64,000 nt of DNA from Daphnia carinata (lineage: Eukaryota > Arthropoda > Branchiopoda > Diplostraca > Daphniidae), in the NCBI RefSeq assembly GCF_022539665.2, contig NC_081331.1, positions 7,037,534-7,101,533 of the forward strand, read 5' to 3'. Below the pieces are notes generated by a model. That model did no database searches, was not told where the DNA came from, and was given only the letters and a program-made list of their open reading frames with translations. Positions 24,945 through 38,406 of the stretch are shown here, piece after piece. Numbering within the stretch: the first letter of the stretch is position 1; every line of letters begins with the position of its first letter. Position numbers and translations under genes: made by a program.

Positions 24945-25249
24945 TTTGGCAACGCCAACGCAAGGTCAGATCAACATTCAGGATTGACCAGACCATATAG
25001 GCCTATCTGTGTTGTGATACCTGATAAGTTCATCAATCTTATTTATTTATCTATTTACTGCTGCGTGAAACAGGCAAACAGCAGTTGTGTTAATATTTTT
25101 ATGTAATTTGAAAAACTTGATTTTGTCGAAGTAGAGTTTAGTTCTTTCTTCCCTCAACAAAACGGAGTAAACCTACTGTCACTGGAAAAGTAATAGATTA
25201 ATCGTTGATATTGTCGAGTGTAATAACTAATAAGAAGTTTTTTAAAGGA

Positions 25250-26068
25250 ATGGCGGAATGTAAACCTCTGAGTCCTGAGGAAGTAAGTGCAGCTTGTGCA
25301 CAGGCTTCACCTGAGACCAAAGTAAAAACAAAACAAAAAAATTAACATTTACATTAGGTTAAATACATCAACTGTCTGACACATTTTTCAGGACTTTCTC
25401 TTTCAACAAACAATGTATCGAATTAAGGATCCAAAAGCCAGCCTAGATTTTTATACCAGAGTACTGGGCATGTGCTTACTGAAGCAATTTAACTTTGATG
25501 AAATGAAATTCTCATTGTTCTTTATGGGATATGAAAACCCAAATGATATACCTGGTGATGAGAAAGATAGAGCTAGGTGGGCTTTATCTAGAAAAGCAAC
25601 TTTAGAGCTGACACAGTAAGTTTATTTGATAAGTAATGTTATTTCACATGTTAACGTAAAACTGAATCTAAAGCTGTTTCTTAAATTTGTTTCAGTAATT
25701 GGGGAACTGAATCTGATCCAGAATTCAAGTATCATAATGGAAATTCTGAACCTAAGGGATTTGGTATTATAGATAAATAAAATTATGTAGTTTGAAAAAT
25801 GGATATACAAATGTTATGTTCTGGTAAAGGCCATATTGGAATAATGGTACCAGATGTTGATGCTGCATGTGAAAGATTTGCAAATCTTGGGGTACAATTT
25901 GTCAAAAAACCAAACGATGGTAATTTTCTGCAATTTACAGTGCATAGTACTTAATTTTTTAATAATAATTTTTTTATGCTGTGTGTAGGTAAAATGAAGG
26001 GCATTGCTTTCATCAAGGATCCTGATGGCTATTGGATCGAGATATTTAATAATAACCTTGACATCTGA
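25250..26068 (+). CDS. GLO1: Lactoylglutathione lyase (glyoxalase I)
   Basis: Five exons give 177 residues (human 184): 25250-25321, 25392-25615, 25696-25763, 25830-25919, 25989-26068. It converts the hemithioacetal of methylglyoxal and glutathione into S-lactoylglutathione in the cytosol. The metal ligands fall at Gln30 ([12 protein letters not shown]), Glu96 (TLELTHNWGTE), His123 ([11 protein letters not shown]) and Glu169 (DGYWIEIF); their spacings of 66, 27 and 46 residues are the same as in the human enzyme. The start ATG precedes the family's non-conserved N-terminal tail. Confidence 0.96.
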
Positions 26069-27063
26069 ATAACTCAGCGCTTGAAGCTGTGGAAACAGTC
26101 AAATATATATCATGGTTGGTTATTGTGTGATAATCAAATATAAAAAATATTGAAATGAACAGCGTGTGATTGAGTTCTTTTTCATAAATGTCTAAATAAA
26201 ACTATATAATTGGTGGAAAATAGAATAGAGAGGGATTGCCAAGTACATATTTATTAGAACATGGCATAAACTCTCAGTGTTATACAACAAAAAAATACAT
26301 TTATTGCCCCTTAGCTTAAAACTGGAAGCCTATATGCTGGCCCCAACAGCCTGTCTTCTAGGTTTATTATGGACACAGGAGTTGCCTGAGTGTATGTGAG
26401 TGCTGGTTACCCATAAATAACAAAGTCTTCTCTTTACAAAGCATGAAAGTACCATTGAATATTGCAACGTTACTTGAAATTCTCATCGTAGCTGACAAAT
26501 AAAATGTATTCTATCCACCACACTAGTAACGATTATCCGATTGCATGCTTAAATGCTCCACATTTCCTACACCTTATTTTTCAAATCCTTTGTTTTTGCC
26601 TAAAATTCCAGATATAGTTAGATAGTCAAGTTGTCTACTATGTAAAGTAAAATGCTAGGCGACGCTGAGACGCAATGCTGAATTTCCGATTGTATTTATT
26701 CTGCAACTTTTTGAATTTTGTCCACAACAAAAGTTACCGTTTCGTTCACTAGCTTCCGCCGATTTATTGTTGTCATCACACATTCCAATTCCCGCAGTTT
26801 ACCACCGTTGTTAACCATTCCTCTGGGCCGAAAACACCGCACCAATATAGTACGTGACACAAGCTATAATATGAGAGCGCCTGTTTAACACTACCGTCGG
26901 ATTACGACAGGGAATCGTCCGATCGGGCATCCTTAATTAAATCATGTGCTAGTTATACCGAGAAATGACGTCTACCAATTGAAAATTTTAGTGAAACTTT
27001 GGGGAGTTTTTTAAGCTTTCTTGTGGAACGTAGGCTACGTCGTCAACACCCACTTTTTTAAAC
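26069..27063. other. Glyoxalase 3' region and FYVE-gene upstream region
   Basis: No coding exon was recognised over about 1 kb. The left part should be the glyoxalase 3' UTR (AATAAA near 26195). The right part, from about 26650, is less AT-rich and probably carries the promoter and 5' UTR of the FYVE gene. Confidence 0.45.
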
Positions 27064-30000
27064 ATGGAAAAATTTGCTGTGGATTTGGACAAGGTCTTAG
27101 ATGACTTTGAGTTACAAGAGGGTAAAAATGTTTATTATAGTGTCTCTTTAACTTAATCTAAAGGAATGTTGTTCTTCTCTTTATTATTCTAGACCAGGCA
27201 GAGCAGTTTGTTAAGAATGGTGAAAAACTTGATTGCTTGGAAACTGAGGAATCTCGGGAAAATTTTCCTGAATTATTAGATTTTATAACAGAACCACTTG
27301 CTGATTCTGCCAGTCATCAAAAGGAACTTTCCCAGTTCTCAAACCTTGTGGGCTGTGAAGACATTGAATCCAAATCTCCATCAACAGATGCCCCAGAATC
27401 AAAACAGACTGAGACATCTGACTGCCTAATAAAAAATGAGCTCCTGGACTTAAAGTCTAGTGTGGATGAAACTACTAATGAACATTCCAATCTGAATGAG
27501 CTACTTCTCGACCTAAGTGAAGCCTTGGGCAGTGCTCTTGTCACAGAACAATCTGTTAATTTGGAAATTGAAAGTTCTACTTTGCTGGATCAGTCATTCA
27601 CTGAGGATGTAGTAACTCAGCCATTGTTATCTGACATTATACAAAATGGAGCCTTCAATCCTTCTCATCCAGATACTTTAACAGATGATGAACTTGAAAG
27701 TTATCTGGCTGAATTGGAAAAGGAAGAAGAAGGAGAAACATCAGAGCCCACACTTGCGGGAAAAATAGGTAGTGAAGAAGAAAATAATCATATACCAAAT
27801 TGTTCACCGGTAATACTTGAAACTGACAAAGAGATTAAATGTTCCATTATTGGTGATGTAAATGAAAAAACACTTCTAGTCCTACCTTTGGCTGAAGAAG
27901 AGGAAAGTGTACCACTATCTGACAGTGAAGTAACATCAACAGAGGAATCAAACGGCTCCTCGTTTAGTGATTCAGATTCTTCAGACGCGCATCCTAATCT
28001 ACATGAAGATTCATTCAGCACTGAGGAAGAAATGCCTCAGTTGATAGATGATCCTTGTCTATTAAACACAGAAAATGTCAGTGAAACTGTGCCGTCCCAG
28101 ATTACGGTGGATCAAATAGTCGATGGCTGTGAATCGAATCCTTCTCACATGCCTGAGGACAACCTTGCTAACTCATCGTCTTGTGAAGTGACTGAACCAG
28201 TAGATGGGGTAGTTGTGGAAGATATACCTGCGCCGTCGTTAAATGTTAATGCAGAGAATAACGTGACGTCTGTGATGTCAGATTTCTCACATGATGACAA
28301 TGCACCTTTAGAGCCTTACAGCAGCCTAACTGAAGATGAACGCCTACTTGGAGTACTAAAGCCTGTTTGGATTCCCGATGAAGAAGCTCCTCAATGCATG
28401 AATTGCAGTCAACGATTTACAGTTATTAGGCGACGACACCATTGCCGTGCATGCGGTAGAGTTCTCTGCAGTAACTGCTGCTCGTCACGTGCTCGTCTTG
28501 AATACATGGAAAGCAAAGAAACACGGGTGTGTTTACCATGCCTTCAAGTCCTAAGGAAAGTTGAAGCATATAAAAAGTGGGGCAGTTTAGCTGAGGGCCA
28601 AGCTTCAACTAACACAGTGGATAGTGGGAGTCAAAGTAGTGTTGACTCCACACCAACCTCTAGTCCCTCTCCACATCTTCCTAATCCAGTCGTCAGAGTC
28701 AATGTTAACAATCCCTCCGAATACTGTTCTACTGTACCACCTGCTCTCCAAGTAGCTGCGGCTGCTGCACTTCCGACCCCAACTGTGATGGTTCCAGTCC
28801 CAGTTGGAGTCTTGAAGAAAGAAGGAACACCATCACATCCGCGAACGAAGAGCGAACCTAAGCAGGTTAGTAATCTTATTTAATATTAAAATAAGTTTTA
28901 TTCTACCATTGGTTTCTCAGGTAATTTTTAGTGATGGAATTCGGCCTGGAGGCGACTTGGCTGAATTGGACGCATGGCGTGCACCAGTAGCTGATTCCCA
29001 GTCTGGCATTCATCGGTCGGTGTCGCGGCGTGTCCAAAAAAAAGCATCTATTACCACAGCAACGCCAGAAAACAGTGCTCCTCAAGAAATTAAAAACCAG
29101 CATATGATAAAGCTCGTCCCCTCTCTACCTCCAATCGTTAACGGACCGGACTCAATCGAGCAATTACAATGTGCGTTAGCCGATCCTATCGCTCCTTCAG
29201 TGGTATTTGCAATGCAGTCTAGTCAGTCTGGAGTTGATCGACATTTACTATTGGTACGAGTAAAACTACTCCAACTTGATTGCTGTGTTCGGAGGAAATG
29301 CTGGTCATTTGCTACATGTGGAATGCGCTGGGTTGCTCAAGACGAAATAGTAATTCTATTAGAACAGCAATCCGACACTTCGACTGAAAATAGCGTGGTG
29401 GATGAATTATTGCCTCCTGAAGATATATTTTACCACCTCCTTTCAATTTACGAAGAGGCTATGAACAAACACCACGTTATCATCAACCTAGGTCATACAG
29501 TCACTCCTGGAACATTTTTAGGTACAAAAAAAATTATTAAATTTTTTTTTTTGTTTATTTTTATTCATTTATTCATTTACTTATTGTTTCATACGTTCAA
29601 TAAACAAAACTTTGATTGTATAATTTTATTAGGTTCAACCGAACATGGTGGCTTCTTGTTCTTCCGTACAACTTTTCAATGTGTACAGCAATTATCCTTG
29701 CCACCTCCTCCTTATCTGGTTGGGGTGCTACTACAACGATGGGAGATACCTTGGGCTAAAGTGTTTCCACTTCGCCTACTGTTGCGGTTGGGAGCAGAAT
29801 TTCGCTACTATCCTTGCCCACTATTTAGTGTCCGCAAGCGCAAGTCGGTTTTTGGAGAAGTCGGGCACACCATCGTCAACCTTTTGGCTGTAAGAAACAT
29901 CCGCATCGACGTGTTGGCAAATAATAATAATCTTAAATCATTGATATCTCCGCATTTCAGGACATGCGGAATTTTAGCTACAGTTTACCGGCAGTCGCAG

Positions 30001-31110
30001 GGCTTGTTGTACACATGGAAGAAAAAGAAACTAACATTCTACTGCCCAAATCGCGTTATCAGCAAGTTTGCAAAGCATTGGCCCAATCGAATGATCACGT
30101 CATTTCACTTGCGGCTTCGTTTAGTCCACAAGCGGATGCCCACCTGGTCTGTCTTCAGTTGGATGACGGATCTTACCAGACTCAAGCTATTAACATACAT
30201 ACACGGCCACGAAAAGGTATTAGCTCTGCTACTCTGCCATTTAAATAGGCTTTATCATTTACCTTTTTTTTTTTTTCGTTTTTTTTTTTTCTTTCGAAGT
30301 TACTGGTGCAAGCTTCTTAGTGCTTAACGGCGCTTTGAAAAGCTCTAGTGGCCTTAGTGGTCGTTCCTCAATTGTTGAAGATGGAGTGATGGTGCAGCTC
30401 CTTCCCGACATGCTCAGTAATCTGAAGCAGGCACTTATTCGAATGGAAAATTACACCATTCAGTGTGGGAAAATAATTAACGAACAGCCGGAGGAAACGG
30501 TTACTCTTAAATGGGTGGACACAGAACCGTCTCCTGTCAATACAGGGTAAATAATGGACGCAGAATGTTAGGGAATATTACCTATTTACAATCTATTTGG
30601 CACAGAGTTCAGTCACCAATCGATGGTCGAAGCTTTACCGGGATATCGTCGATCCGTGTCATGCAGCCACGGGATTTTAAAGGCGAAGGGCAGAGACTAT
30701 TGCGTTGGACGGAACTGTTCATTATTAAAATTGAGGACAGTGCACACTCATCTTCGAGCAGAATAGAAGATAACGGAGACATCACACGTTTTGCTGAAAC
30801 TGTCGCTAAGGGGGCGTCTATGGCTCTGGCTGCGAAGCTCGCCAGCCTAGACCCTCATACTTTAATTGGGCTACGTGTTTCACTGGATGGAGATTCGGTA
30901 TAATTTCAAATTCAATAAACATTTCTTTAATCTATAAATATTTTCTGCGTTGTCTAGGTTGAGTATCAAACTGGAGCTGGTCAAGCTCCTCTTCCTAATA
31001 CGTGTGTCGAGGAGTTGGATTCGTCTCTAATCCCTATATTACATCGAGAATCTTCAGGTCAAAGTGTTCCGTGTATAATGGAACTTTGGTTTCAAATCGT
31101 TCATCCGTAA
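27064..31110 (+). CDS. FYVE-domain endosomal protein of the SARA/endofin family (ZFYVE9/ZFYVE16)
   Basis: Eight exons give 1178 residues: 27064-27121, 27193-28865, 28921-29521, 29633-29889, 29961-30216, 30300-30546, 30606-30897, 30958-31110. Residues about 20-400 are acidic, serine-rich and without clear fold. A complete FYVE zinc finger follows at about 412-482 with the WIPD opening, the PI3P-binding RRRHHCRACG block and paired CxxC ligands. The C-terminal half has the SARA/endofin C-terminal domain (blocks LNGALKSSSGLSGRSSIVEDG and VMQPRDFKGEGQ), ending in WFQIVHP. These proteins sit on early endosomes and bring SMADs or other partners to receptors. A single ancestor-like gene is expected in arthropods, so ZFYVE9 versus ZFYVE16 is not decided. 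A Smad-binding segment was not identified. Confidence 0.92.
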
Positions 31111-33755
31111 ATGCAAGATTGCTAATTGACGAGAACGACACTAACTGAAATGTGATTGGCTTTGTAATATTTGTATAACAATCATGTAGTGGTTCTCCTT
31201 TCTGCTACTATCCGAAAATTTTTGTTACGCTGTTGTTATCACCAAGGTTCTATATACTGGTTGCCATTCCCCTTTTCCTTATCTTTTGAGAGAAAACAAT
31301 TTCCCTCGTCTAAATACCAATAAACTACGTTAGTCATCTTATCTTTGCATCTATAGCAAACTCGGTGTATTCTACTTCATATTATTGACCCTTGCAGGTT
31401 ATACATCACGATTCGAATCCGTTTTAGCATACAATCGTGGTTTCATGGAAGTCACAATAAAAAACTCGACTGCGTATCACAATTATTATTATTATTTTCT
31501 TTACTTGCTCTAGTTTTAAACTCAGGATTGCATTATGACTTGAATTTGCGTATTATTTTATACATTTCCAAAAATTGCCAATGTAGTGGGAGACATCGTA
31601 ATTCCTAATCACTCCATGCCATCTATGGTCAGACTTGTGCATTTGATTCCACATGAGCCAATCACAAAGCGCAGTTGCACAGCCAATGGAAAGCCTTCTT
31701 TCACCGAAGGCTTGGGCGCCATTTTTTTTTAAATAAGGGGAAGGGAACTGACAACAGCTTCCCGCCTCGTGCTGCTAGAGCAGACCACTGTGGCGCTCCC
31801 AATAGACTGTTCATGGTCGCCATTCCTTAGCCGTGCTTCTTGCGTTGTGTTCGCTTTCTGAAAACAGTGCTGTATTATTGAAGATACAGTTGTGCCCTAC
31901 GCTTTCTCTGGATTTAATAGCAGTTTTTCACCATGGTGAGATAAAATATCATCCGTCGAATTTGACCTTGTCGACAGCAATTCAATTTATAGGTAAGTCG
32001 TGAAGTCTGTTTGCTATCTTTTTTTTCCCTCCACAAGTGGTAGTAGACAATTATAGCAACAAAGCAAACTTTTCGAGTCGTCTGTCTAGGACCTGTAGTT
32101 TTTTTTTCTTTGCCGTTGTTCCCTTGACGAAAGGCATTTACAGAGAAATCTTTGAAACACAAAATAAAAAGGAAATTAGAAAAAAAAAAAAAAATAAGTC
32201 AGATCTGTTGTCAACTTTTGGCGAATCCCCTAGCTCCAGAGGTACGTCCCTTTTGAATGTCTGAATTCCCAAATGGAGACACAAGGTTTAGACTCTTGTC
32301 TACCTCTCTAAACAATGAGTTTTACCTCCATCAATCCAAACCGAAAGAAGTGTCTGGATTCCATTGTTTAGTCTTTCGGAGCAGCGAGAAAAACCCTGAT
32401 AGAGTATTCTGTGGTTTGAAGTCAAAGATAAGGAAAATGCCGCTTTTTACTGCAAAATGGTGTCATTTATCTCGAAATCTTTTCGCTTAAATTCCAAGAC
32501 TTCTCTCTATTTCGATTGCCTCGTTGTCCGTGGACAAAATTAAGTCAAGCCACTTCCTCTATTACTCTGCAGTTAGTAAACAACTAGCAAGTTATGGTTT
32601 CGGCATAAAACTTCGCTTTTTGTAATGGCGGAAATGGAAAGCAGGCGGCTGTACGTATTTGCTCAAGGCGTCAAAGGTTAGTCGTCATTGTTCAGTGTCA
32701 TCTGGCACGGGCCGTACTTAAACTTCAAAAGCACATCTATCGCTTGGATCTTAATTGGTGAATCGGTTCATTTCTGTGCTGACCACCTGCCTTCTAATTG
32801 TGTTAGACCTGGTCTCCCCTCACCATGGGCTGGTTCCACCAAGGGGAAGAGTGACAGCAGCTGCTTAATGGCCAAACAGAGACACACCCGTATTGTCTTT
32901 ACGGGAAAGTACGAGTGCTGAGCAAGTTGGGGCAACCATCGACAAGTCTGAAATTCAAGTAAGGTTTGAAGTTTGCTGTGGTATATCAGGAAAAGTGGTC
33001 AACAGAACAGAGCAAGCGTCGCCGGCTCTTTTTTTTTTTTTTTTTTTTTTTTCAAGTAGAGGACGTCGAGATGGCCCAAAAATGGAAGTTGCTCTCTTGT
33101 GTCGGAACACAAGGGGTTTGCAGCATCGAAGGGGGGAAATGTTTGAATCGTGAGGGGAGAGGGGGCTAAATTCAGAAGGGGGCAGCTGTAGCAGATGTTC
33201 AATGCCGGCGTGCGTACGGCGTCGTAGTAGTAGACTTCCTCTCTTTCTTTCACTCATGGACGATTATGAAAGACCTTGTGCCTGTCCCACGGTTATCGAT
33301 CCGGTCCCCTTCAGTTCTCTTTCTCTCGGGAGATTCTTCAAAGTTCCAGACCGCGCCACCCACCGTAGAAAAATATTCCTTTATCATGGAAAGAAATGCG
33401 AGAACGAATAAGAGAGAGATGGAGGGTGAATTTGGAGACGGAAGAAAAAATTCAAAGACTTGGTATTGGAGCCAGTCCTATTTTTTTTTTTTTTTTTTTT
33501 TTTTTTGTATTCGTCTTTAGTGTGACGGAGCTTGATGTATTCTGGGTCATGCCCCTTGATAATCTCTCATGTAAGCTTCGTGCCATACACAAGCGTGAAC
33601 TTTCCCCTCTTGCGCTTTCTATCCATTCATATTCCAGAAACTCTACCATAGAGAATCCGAATGGTGGAACAGGAGCTATCGTTGACGCATACCTGTATCT
33701 TAAGACGTGTCATAATAGTCGTAAAATGGTGTGATTCCGATAGGTCTTGACAAGA
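31111..33755. other. Region between the FYVE gene and Myb coding start, probably Myb promoter and 5' UTR intron
   Basis: The left 350 bp is the FYVE-gene 3' UTR (AATAAA near 31456). An acceptor at 33744 directly before the Myb start indicates a spliced 5' exon upstream. Two donors are plausible: ATG-GTGAGA at 31933 and TATAG-GTAAGT ending at 31992. Between about 32000 and 33740 only intron-like sequence with two long T tracts (33031-33051 and 33481-33506) was seen. Confidence 0.45.
31658..31725 (+). promoter_or_regulatory. Cell-cycle style promoter cluster: two CCAAT boxes and an E2F-like site
   Basis: CCAAT occurs at 31658-31662 and 31683-31687 (25 bp apart, both as GCCAAT), followed by GGGCGCCATTTT at 31714-31725, which resembles an E2F site. 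This is the pattern of NF-Y plus E2F promoters of cell-cycle genes, and the next gene downstream is Myb. Motif matches only. Confidence 0.45.
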
Positions 33756-36700
33756 ATGAACGACTTTGGTATGGACGCCGACAGCAACAGTTGGGGCTCG
33801 GATTATGGTGAGGACTACGGATCGGATTTTTCCGATGGCGAATACCAGCCGAACAGCGCCGCTGCCTCCAGCAGCGCACAACAGCATCACCAAGCCGGCT
33901 CGGCAGCCTCCCGGGTTGCCTCCAAGACCAAAGGCGGTGCCCAAGCTCGAAAAATGGTGAACCGCGGGAGGTGGACCAAGGACGAGGTTGGCTTGTCTCC
34001 CCCGCCCACTACCTACCCTTTCAACCCGCAAATTCACATTCTTCAAGCTTCTTAATGATTTTATATTTTGCTCTTTCTTAGGATGAAAAACTCAAAGGAG
34101 TAGTGGAACGCACGGGTGAAGTTTGGGAAAATGTCGCGTCCTTCTTTGAGGATAGATCGGACGTCCAATGCCAACACCGATGGACAAAGGTTGTCAATCC
34201 CCAGCTGGTTAAGGGTCCTTGGACCAAGGAGGTAACAAAAGCTACTTGTTGTCGCTTTATTTCACTTTGTAATTTCTTCTAGCATCTCATGCATGATTCA
34301 AAGACTTTATTTCCGGTTCATCTGTGTCACATTTCCTGTCGACGATTACATGACCATTGCGAAGAATAGTGGTCCTATCGTAGATCGTACGGTTAGATAA
34401 TTATCACAAATGTTTTAGTTGTTCGTAGAAAAGAAACGATGTCAACACAAAGAAACGCAAAGAAATGGAGTGGGGGAAAGTACAAAAAGGAGGGAACTCA
34501 GCATGCAGAGAATGCCGGATGCCAGAGGGGGTAGAACAGGAGGGTTTTGAAGAGGGAGAAAAGTGTTCTTCAACAGGAAACCAAATTTCTATAGAAGTTG
34601 AAACAGCGGGGGAATTGTCCAAAACAGAAGATGAAAAGAGCCGCAAGGGTTTAGGCGGCTGGATGGAATGAAGAAACCCGTGAAATTATAGTCTAAAGTA
34701 ACCTGAACTTTCTCCTTTCTTTCAAATCTATAATGGTCGGATCTGCTGTTGTTTCAAAACGAAAATACCCTAAAATATCTGTTTAAAAGGAAAAGAAGAA
34801 CAAGAAAAAAATACTAAGTACGAACTATTCTATCGCATTCACACTTCACTCAATAGGACTTCTTTGGCTTTAAAAGTTATACATAGACCGACTGAGGTAT
34901 ATCTCTGTGTTTATTTCATTTTCTTCGTTTTTTTTCTCTAATCCAAAAAAGTGGGAGGCCGTTTGGACGTCTGAAAATTCCTTTTTATTTTCTACTAAAT
35001 CATTAATCTCGTGATGTTTTTTTTGTCATAGGAGGACGACTTGGTTGTCCAACTGGTGCATCGGTACGGTCCCAAGAAGTGGACCCAGATTGCAAAGCAT
35101 TTGAACGGACGAATCGGCAAACAATGTCGAGAGCGATGGCACAACCATCTCGATCCCAACATCAACAAGTCACCCTGGACAGAAGAAGAAGATCGGCTTT
35201 TGGCTCAAGCACACGAACAGTACGGGAATCAATGGGCCAAAATCGCCAAACTTCTACCTGGAAGGTATTGTGTTGAAAAAAAAAGCTTTTCAGGTTTACG
35301 GCAAACCAATCATCCGTCACTTGGGGTGTGACAGCAACTTTGACACTTTTTTCTGTGATCCTCTTTGACGTACCCATACACCCGTTAGCTTTTGTTTGAA
35401 TTCTTTATCCTTCTTTCAGAACGGACAACGCCATCAAGAATCATTGGAACTCTGCCATGAAGAAACGGTATGAAACAGACGGATCAAGCATTATCGACAC
35501 TGGGAAACGGCGTGGCCGGAAGAGAGTTCGCCCTCCCGTTGATGACCACCCACAGCATCCTCACCCTCTCGCTTCAACTCCGGTAAGAATTCCCTAATAG
35601 ATTAAAAAGAGAACTTTAACTCAGTTATCCGTTTTTTCTACTCACTGCCAATTTGAACAGTCGTGCTCTGCCGATTATGGGTTAGAGCATCCATCACCCA
35701 TGTTTGAGCATCAGTTGATGTCGTCGAGACCGTGCAGTCAAAACAGTCGGATGTCGGTGGAGTTAGTGCCGAACAACTTTGAGCCATCACCGGCATATAG
35801 AACCCAACAGCATTCACACATGGGCATGCAACAGGCTAAACAAAACTGTCCTGATGTCTTCAATGGAGGGAGCTTATCCATGGGTGGCAGTGTTGGTAGC
35901 CAGTCAAGAGCCCCTTCTGCTTCATCGCCCGAAGACTTTGCAGATATCTTTTCTCCTCTCAAGTATGTTGACAGCAGTTGCTTTCATCGCGTCATGGAGA
36001 AGAATTGGGATTGACGTTTTGGTTTCTTTGGATTTCTTTTCAATAGATACGTCAACATGGACGAGATGAGTAACCCAGAGAGTTTGAGCCCGAATCGACT
36101 GAACCAAGCTTTGATCAGTGAAACGTTGTCCGAGTTTCCACATTTTGAATTTGGTTCTACTAATATGCCAGACCAGCCTGCTGTGGGCCACATAACCGAT
36201 TCTAACGATCCGAATGAGATGATGTCTATCTATGATACAAACAAACCAGGTATTGTTAACCCGGCAATTCGAAAAAAAAATTCAGCGAGTTGGATAATAT
36301 TCAGGAATTCCATTGTAACAACGAACTTTTTCAAAGAATCTGTCATCATCCTTAGTCATGAAACCATTTTCTTTTGGGATCAGTGAATCGTGGAGTAACT
36401 TTAATTATAGGTTAGATCAATCGAACTTCAAAACAAAAGGGAGGGATAGTGACATGCTTTGGTTTAGCTATGCGGCAAAGAGGAGCATTTCTCTGCCTCT
36501 GTTTGTTCATAAGATAGTTGTTGCCTTTCTGCAATTTCCTAAATGCGATGCACATTTGTAGTTAAATCTTAATGTGCAGGCATATCTCGTAACGCGCAGG
36601 CATTGGTGCGCATTACCTATCTGTGGAGCATTTTGAAATGTAGCCGGAAAATTCCCTCCAATCTTTCCTACGAATATGTCTGAAAGGCAGGCTTTGTAAT

Positions 36701-38406
36701 CCGATGCTTTGCAAAAACAGTTTATTAAATACGTATTAATGAGTTAGATTTAAAAACATTATTGGAAAGGTTCTGCGTAGCTTAAATATATTCTAATTTC
36801 TGCTTTGAATCAATCAAGGAAATGCTTCAAAGAATAGTAAAAACGGTTCTTCAGACAACAACACGTCAACGATCAGCATAAAACAGGGCACTCCACCCAT
36901 ACTAAGACGTGGAAGCCGTCGAAGAACACGAGCCGATTCCAGTGGATACGACGGAACTTCGTAAATTCGTTTTTGTTGCCAACTTCTTTCATTTCATTGT
37001 GTGGAATAAGTTGTGCTTTTTATAGTGATCACATGGGGACTTCTAATGAAGAAGCCGTTCCCTCCGATCTGGATCTGCGTTCAGAATGCGCAAGCCTAAG
37101 CAAGCCGTTCCAGGAAATGCATTTTACTCCACGAAAGAATGCCCACACCCCGATGAAAACGCTACCATTTAGCCCTTCCCAGGTAATTCTGTTTTCCATA
37201 GTGTTGCAATCTAGGAAAATTTTACTCAAAAAAAAATTATTTTTTTCTTTTTATTGTACCTAGTTTCTGAGTAATTCGATGTTAGCGCATACGGAAGCTA
37301 TCATGTCGACACCAGTTTGCCCCTCTGCTCCCAAACCGTCTGCACTTTTGACTCCAGTGACACGCGGGGGATGCGTTGCAGATTATGTTGCATTACGAAC
37401 TCCTTCGCGTAGAAATCAAGAACTCATCACTCGTACTCCAACTCCTTTTAAAGATGCTTTGGCAGAAATGGAGAAAAAGGGTGGACCTATAAAATATACC
37501 GTGAGTTATCCATAGAATTGTTTCCTAAGCATTTGATTTTTACACGTGTTCCTTGTGTTTTCCAGTTGCACACACCTACCCGGTTTGATGATTTGAACGA
37601 CATTATCGGCAAGGATGCTGACCCATCCGATTCAACTCTTCATACGCCCGTCCAGGTTTTTCAAAAATTCTCCTTTTGTTTATTTCATTGTCACTAACGG
37701 TCCTCATGTTCCATTATAGAACTTACATCAAGATAGTGGCTATATGACAGATAAGAGACAAAAAACAAATGTCGACAGCTCTGCCCCCAGTATTTCTTCC
37801 TCCTCAACTACGGATAAAGAGAATATTCCGGGAACGAGAACCGCTGCCCCAGCCACAAATGGTTTAGTACCGAAATCCCCAAGCCGTAGAGCTCGCAAAG
37901 CCCTGCATGCCACATGGAGCACGCCTGGAAATATCCAAGTACCTGGTATTGGTTGCGACTCCATGAGTTTCTTACCCGAAACACCTGTAAGTCGTTACAA
38001 ATTGATCGTTCTAGTACATGCATAATTACTTGTCATTATGTACAGAGTAAATCGTTGATCGGAGATTCGTCGGTCTTGTTTTCTCCTCCGTCCATAATAC
38101 GAGAGACGCTTCCAGAAACTCAAGACGGTGACGATGCATTTGGACACCCACCACATCGTCCCAACAGCAGCATCGAAAGCACTGGTTCTCGGAGTCCGTC
38201 AGACAAGGTTTGTCTTGTGTACTAAAACTGAGATAGCGAAACACAGCAATTTATGTTCTTCTATATTGCAGGTGGACGTGAGATGGGAAATGGTTGCGTG
38301 CGGACGTACGAGAGATCAAGTCGAATTGACGGAACGAGCCCGCTCCTATTTAGTGATGGATCGGCGCGGAGGGCAACTTGCATGCAAAAAGAAATGCACC
38401 TTTTAA
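33756..38406 (+). CDS. Myb: Myb transcription factor (animal Myb / MYBL2-like)
   Basis: Thirteen exons give 823 residues: 33756-33986, 34082-34231, 35032-35264, 35420-35582, 35661-35962, 36047-36249, 36819-36960, 37026-37182, 37264-37500, 37566-37655, 37720-37986, 38046-38207, 38272-38406. Three tandem Myb repeats span about residues 70-225, each with spaced Trp; R2 and R3 read KGPWTKEEDDLVVQLV and KSPWTEEEDRLLAQAH, with GRTDNAIKNHWNSAMKKR closing R3. The C-terminal region keeps the animal block TPPILRRGSRRRTR, many TP sites (candidate CDK sites, e.g. RTPTPFKDALAEME) and the final VACGRTRDQVELTERAR. This whole-length pattern fits the single arthropod Myb, which works with the MuvB/DREAM complex on G2/M genes. 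An upstream in-frame ATG may add a few residues. Confidence 0.95.

Noticed and set aside
29522-29632. Read-through frame joining FYVE-gene exons 3 and 4
   Set aside because: The stretch is T-rich with GT and AG at its ends, and skipping it restores the conserved protein.
33031-33506. Two long T tracts as poly(A) tails of minus-strand retrocopies
   Set aside because: No coding remnant or target duplication was seen next to either; they look like simple T runs in an intron.
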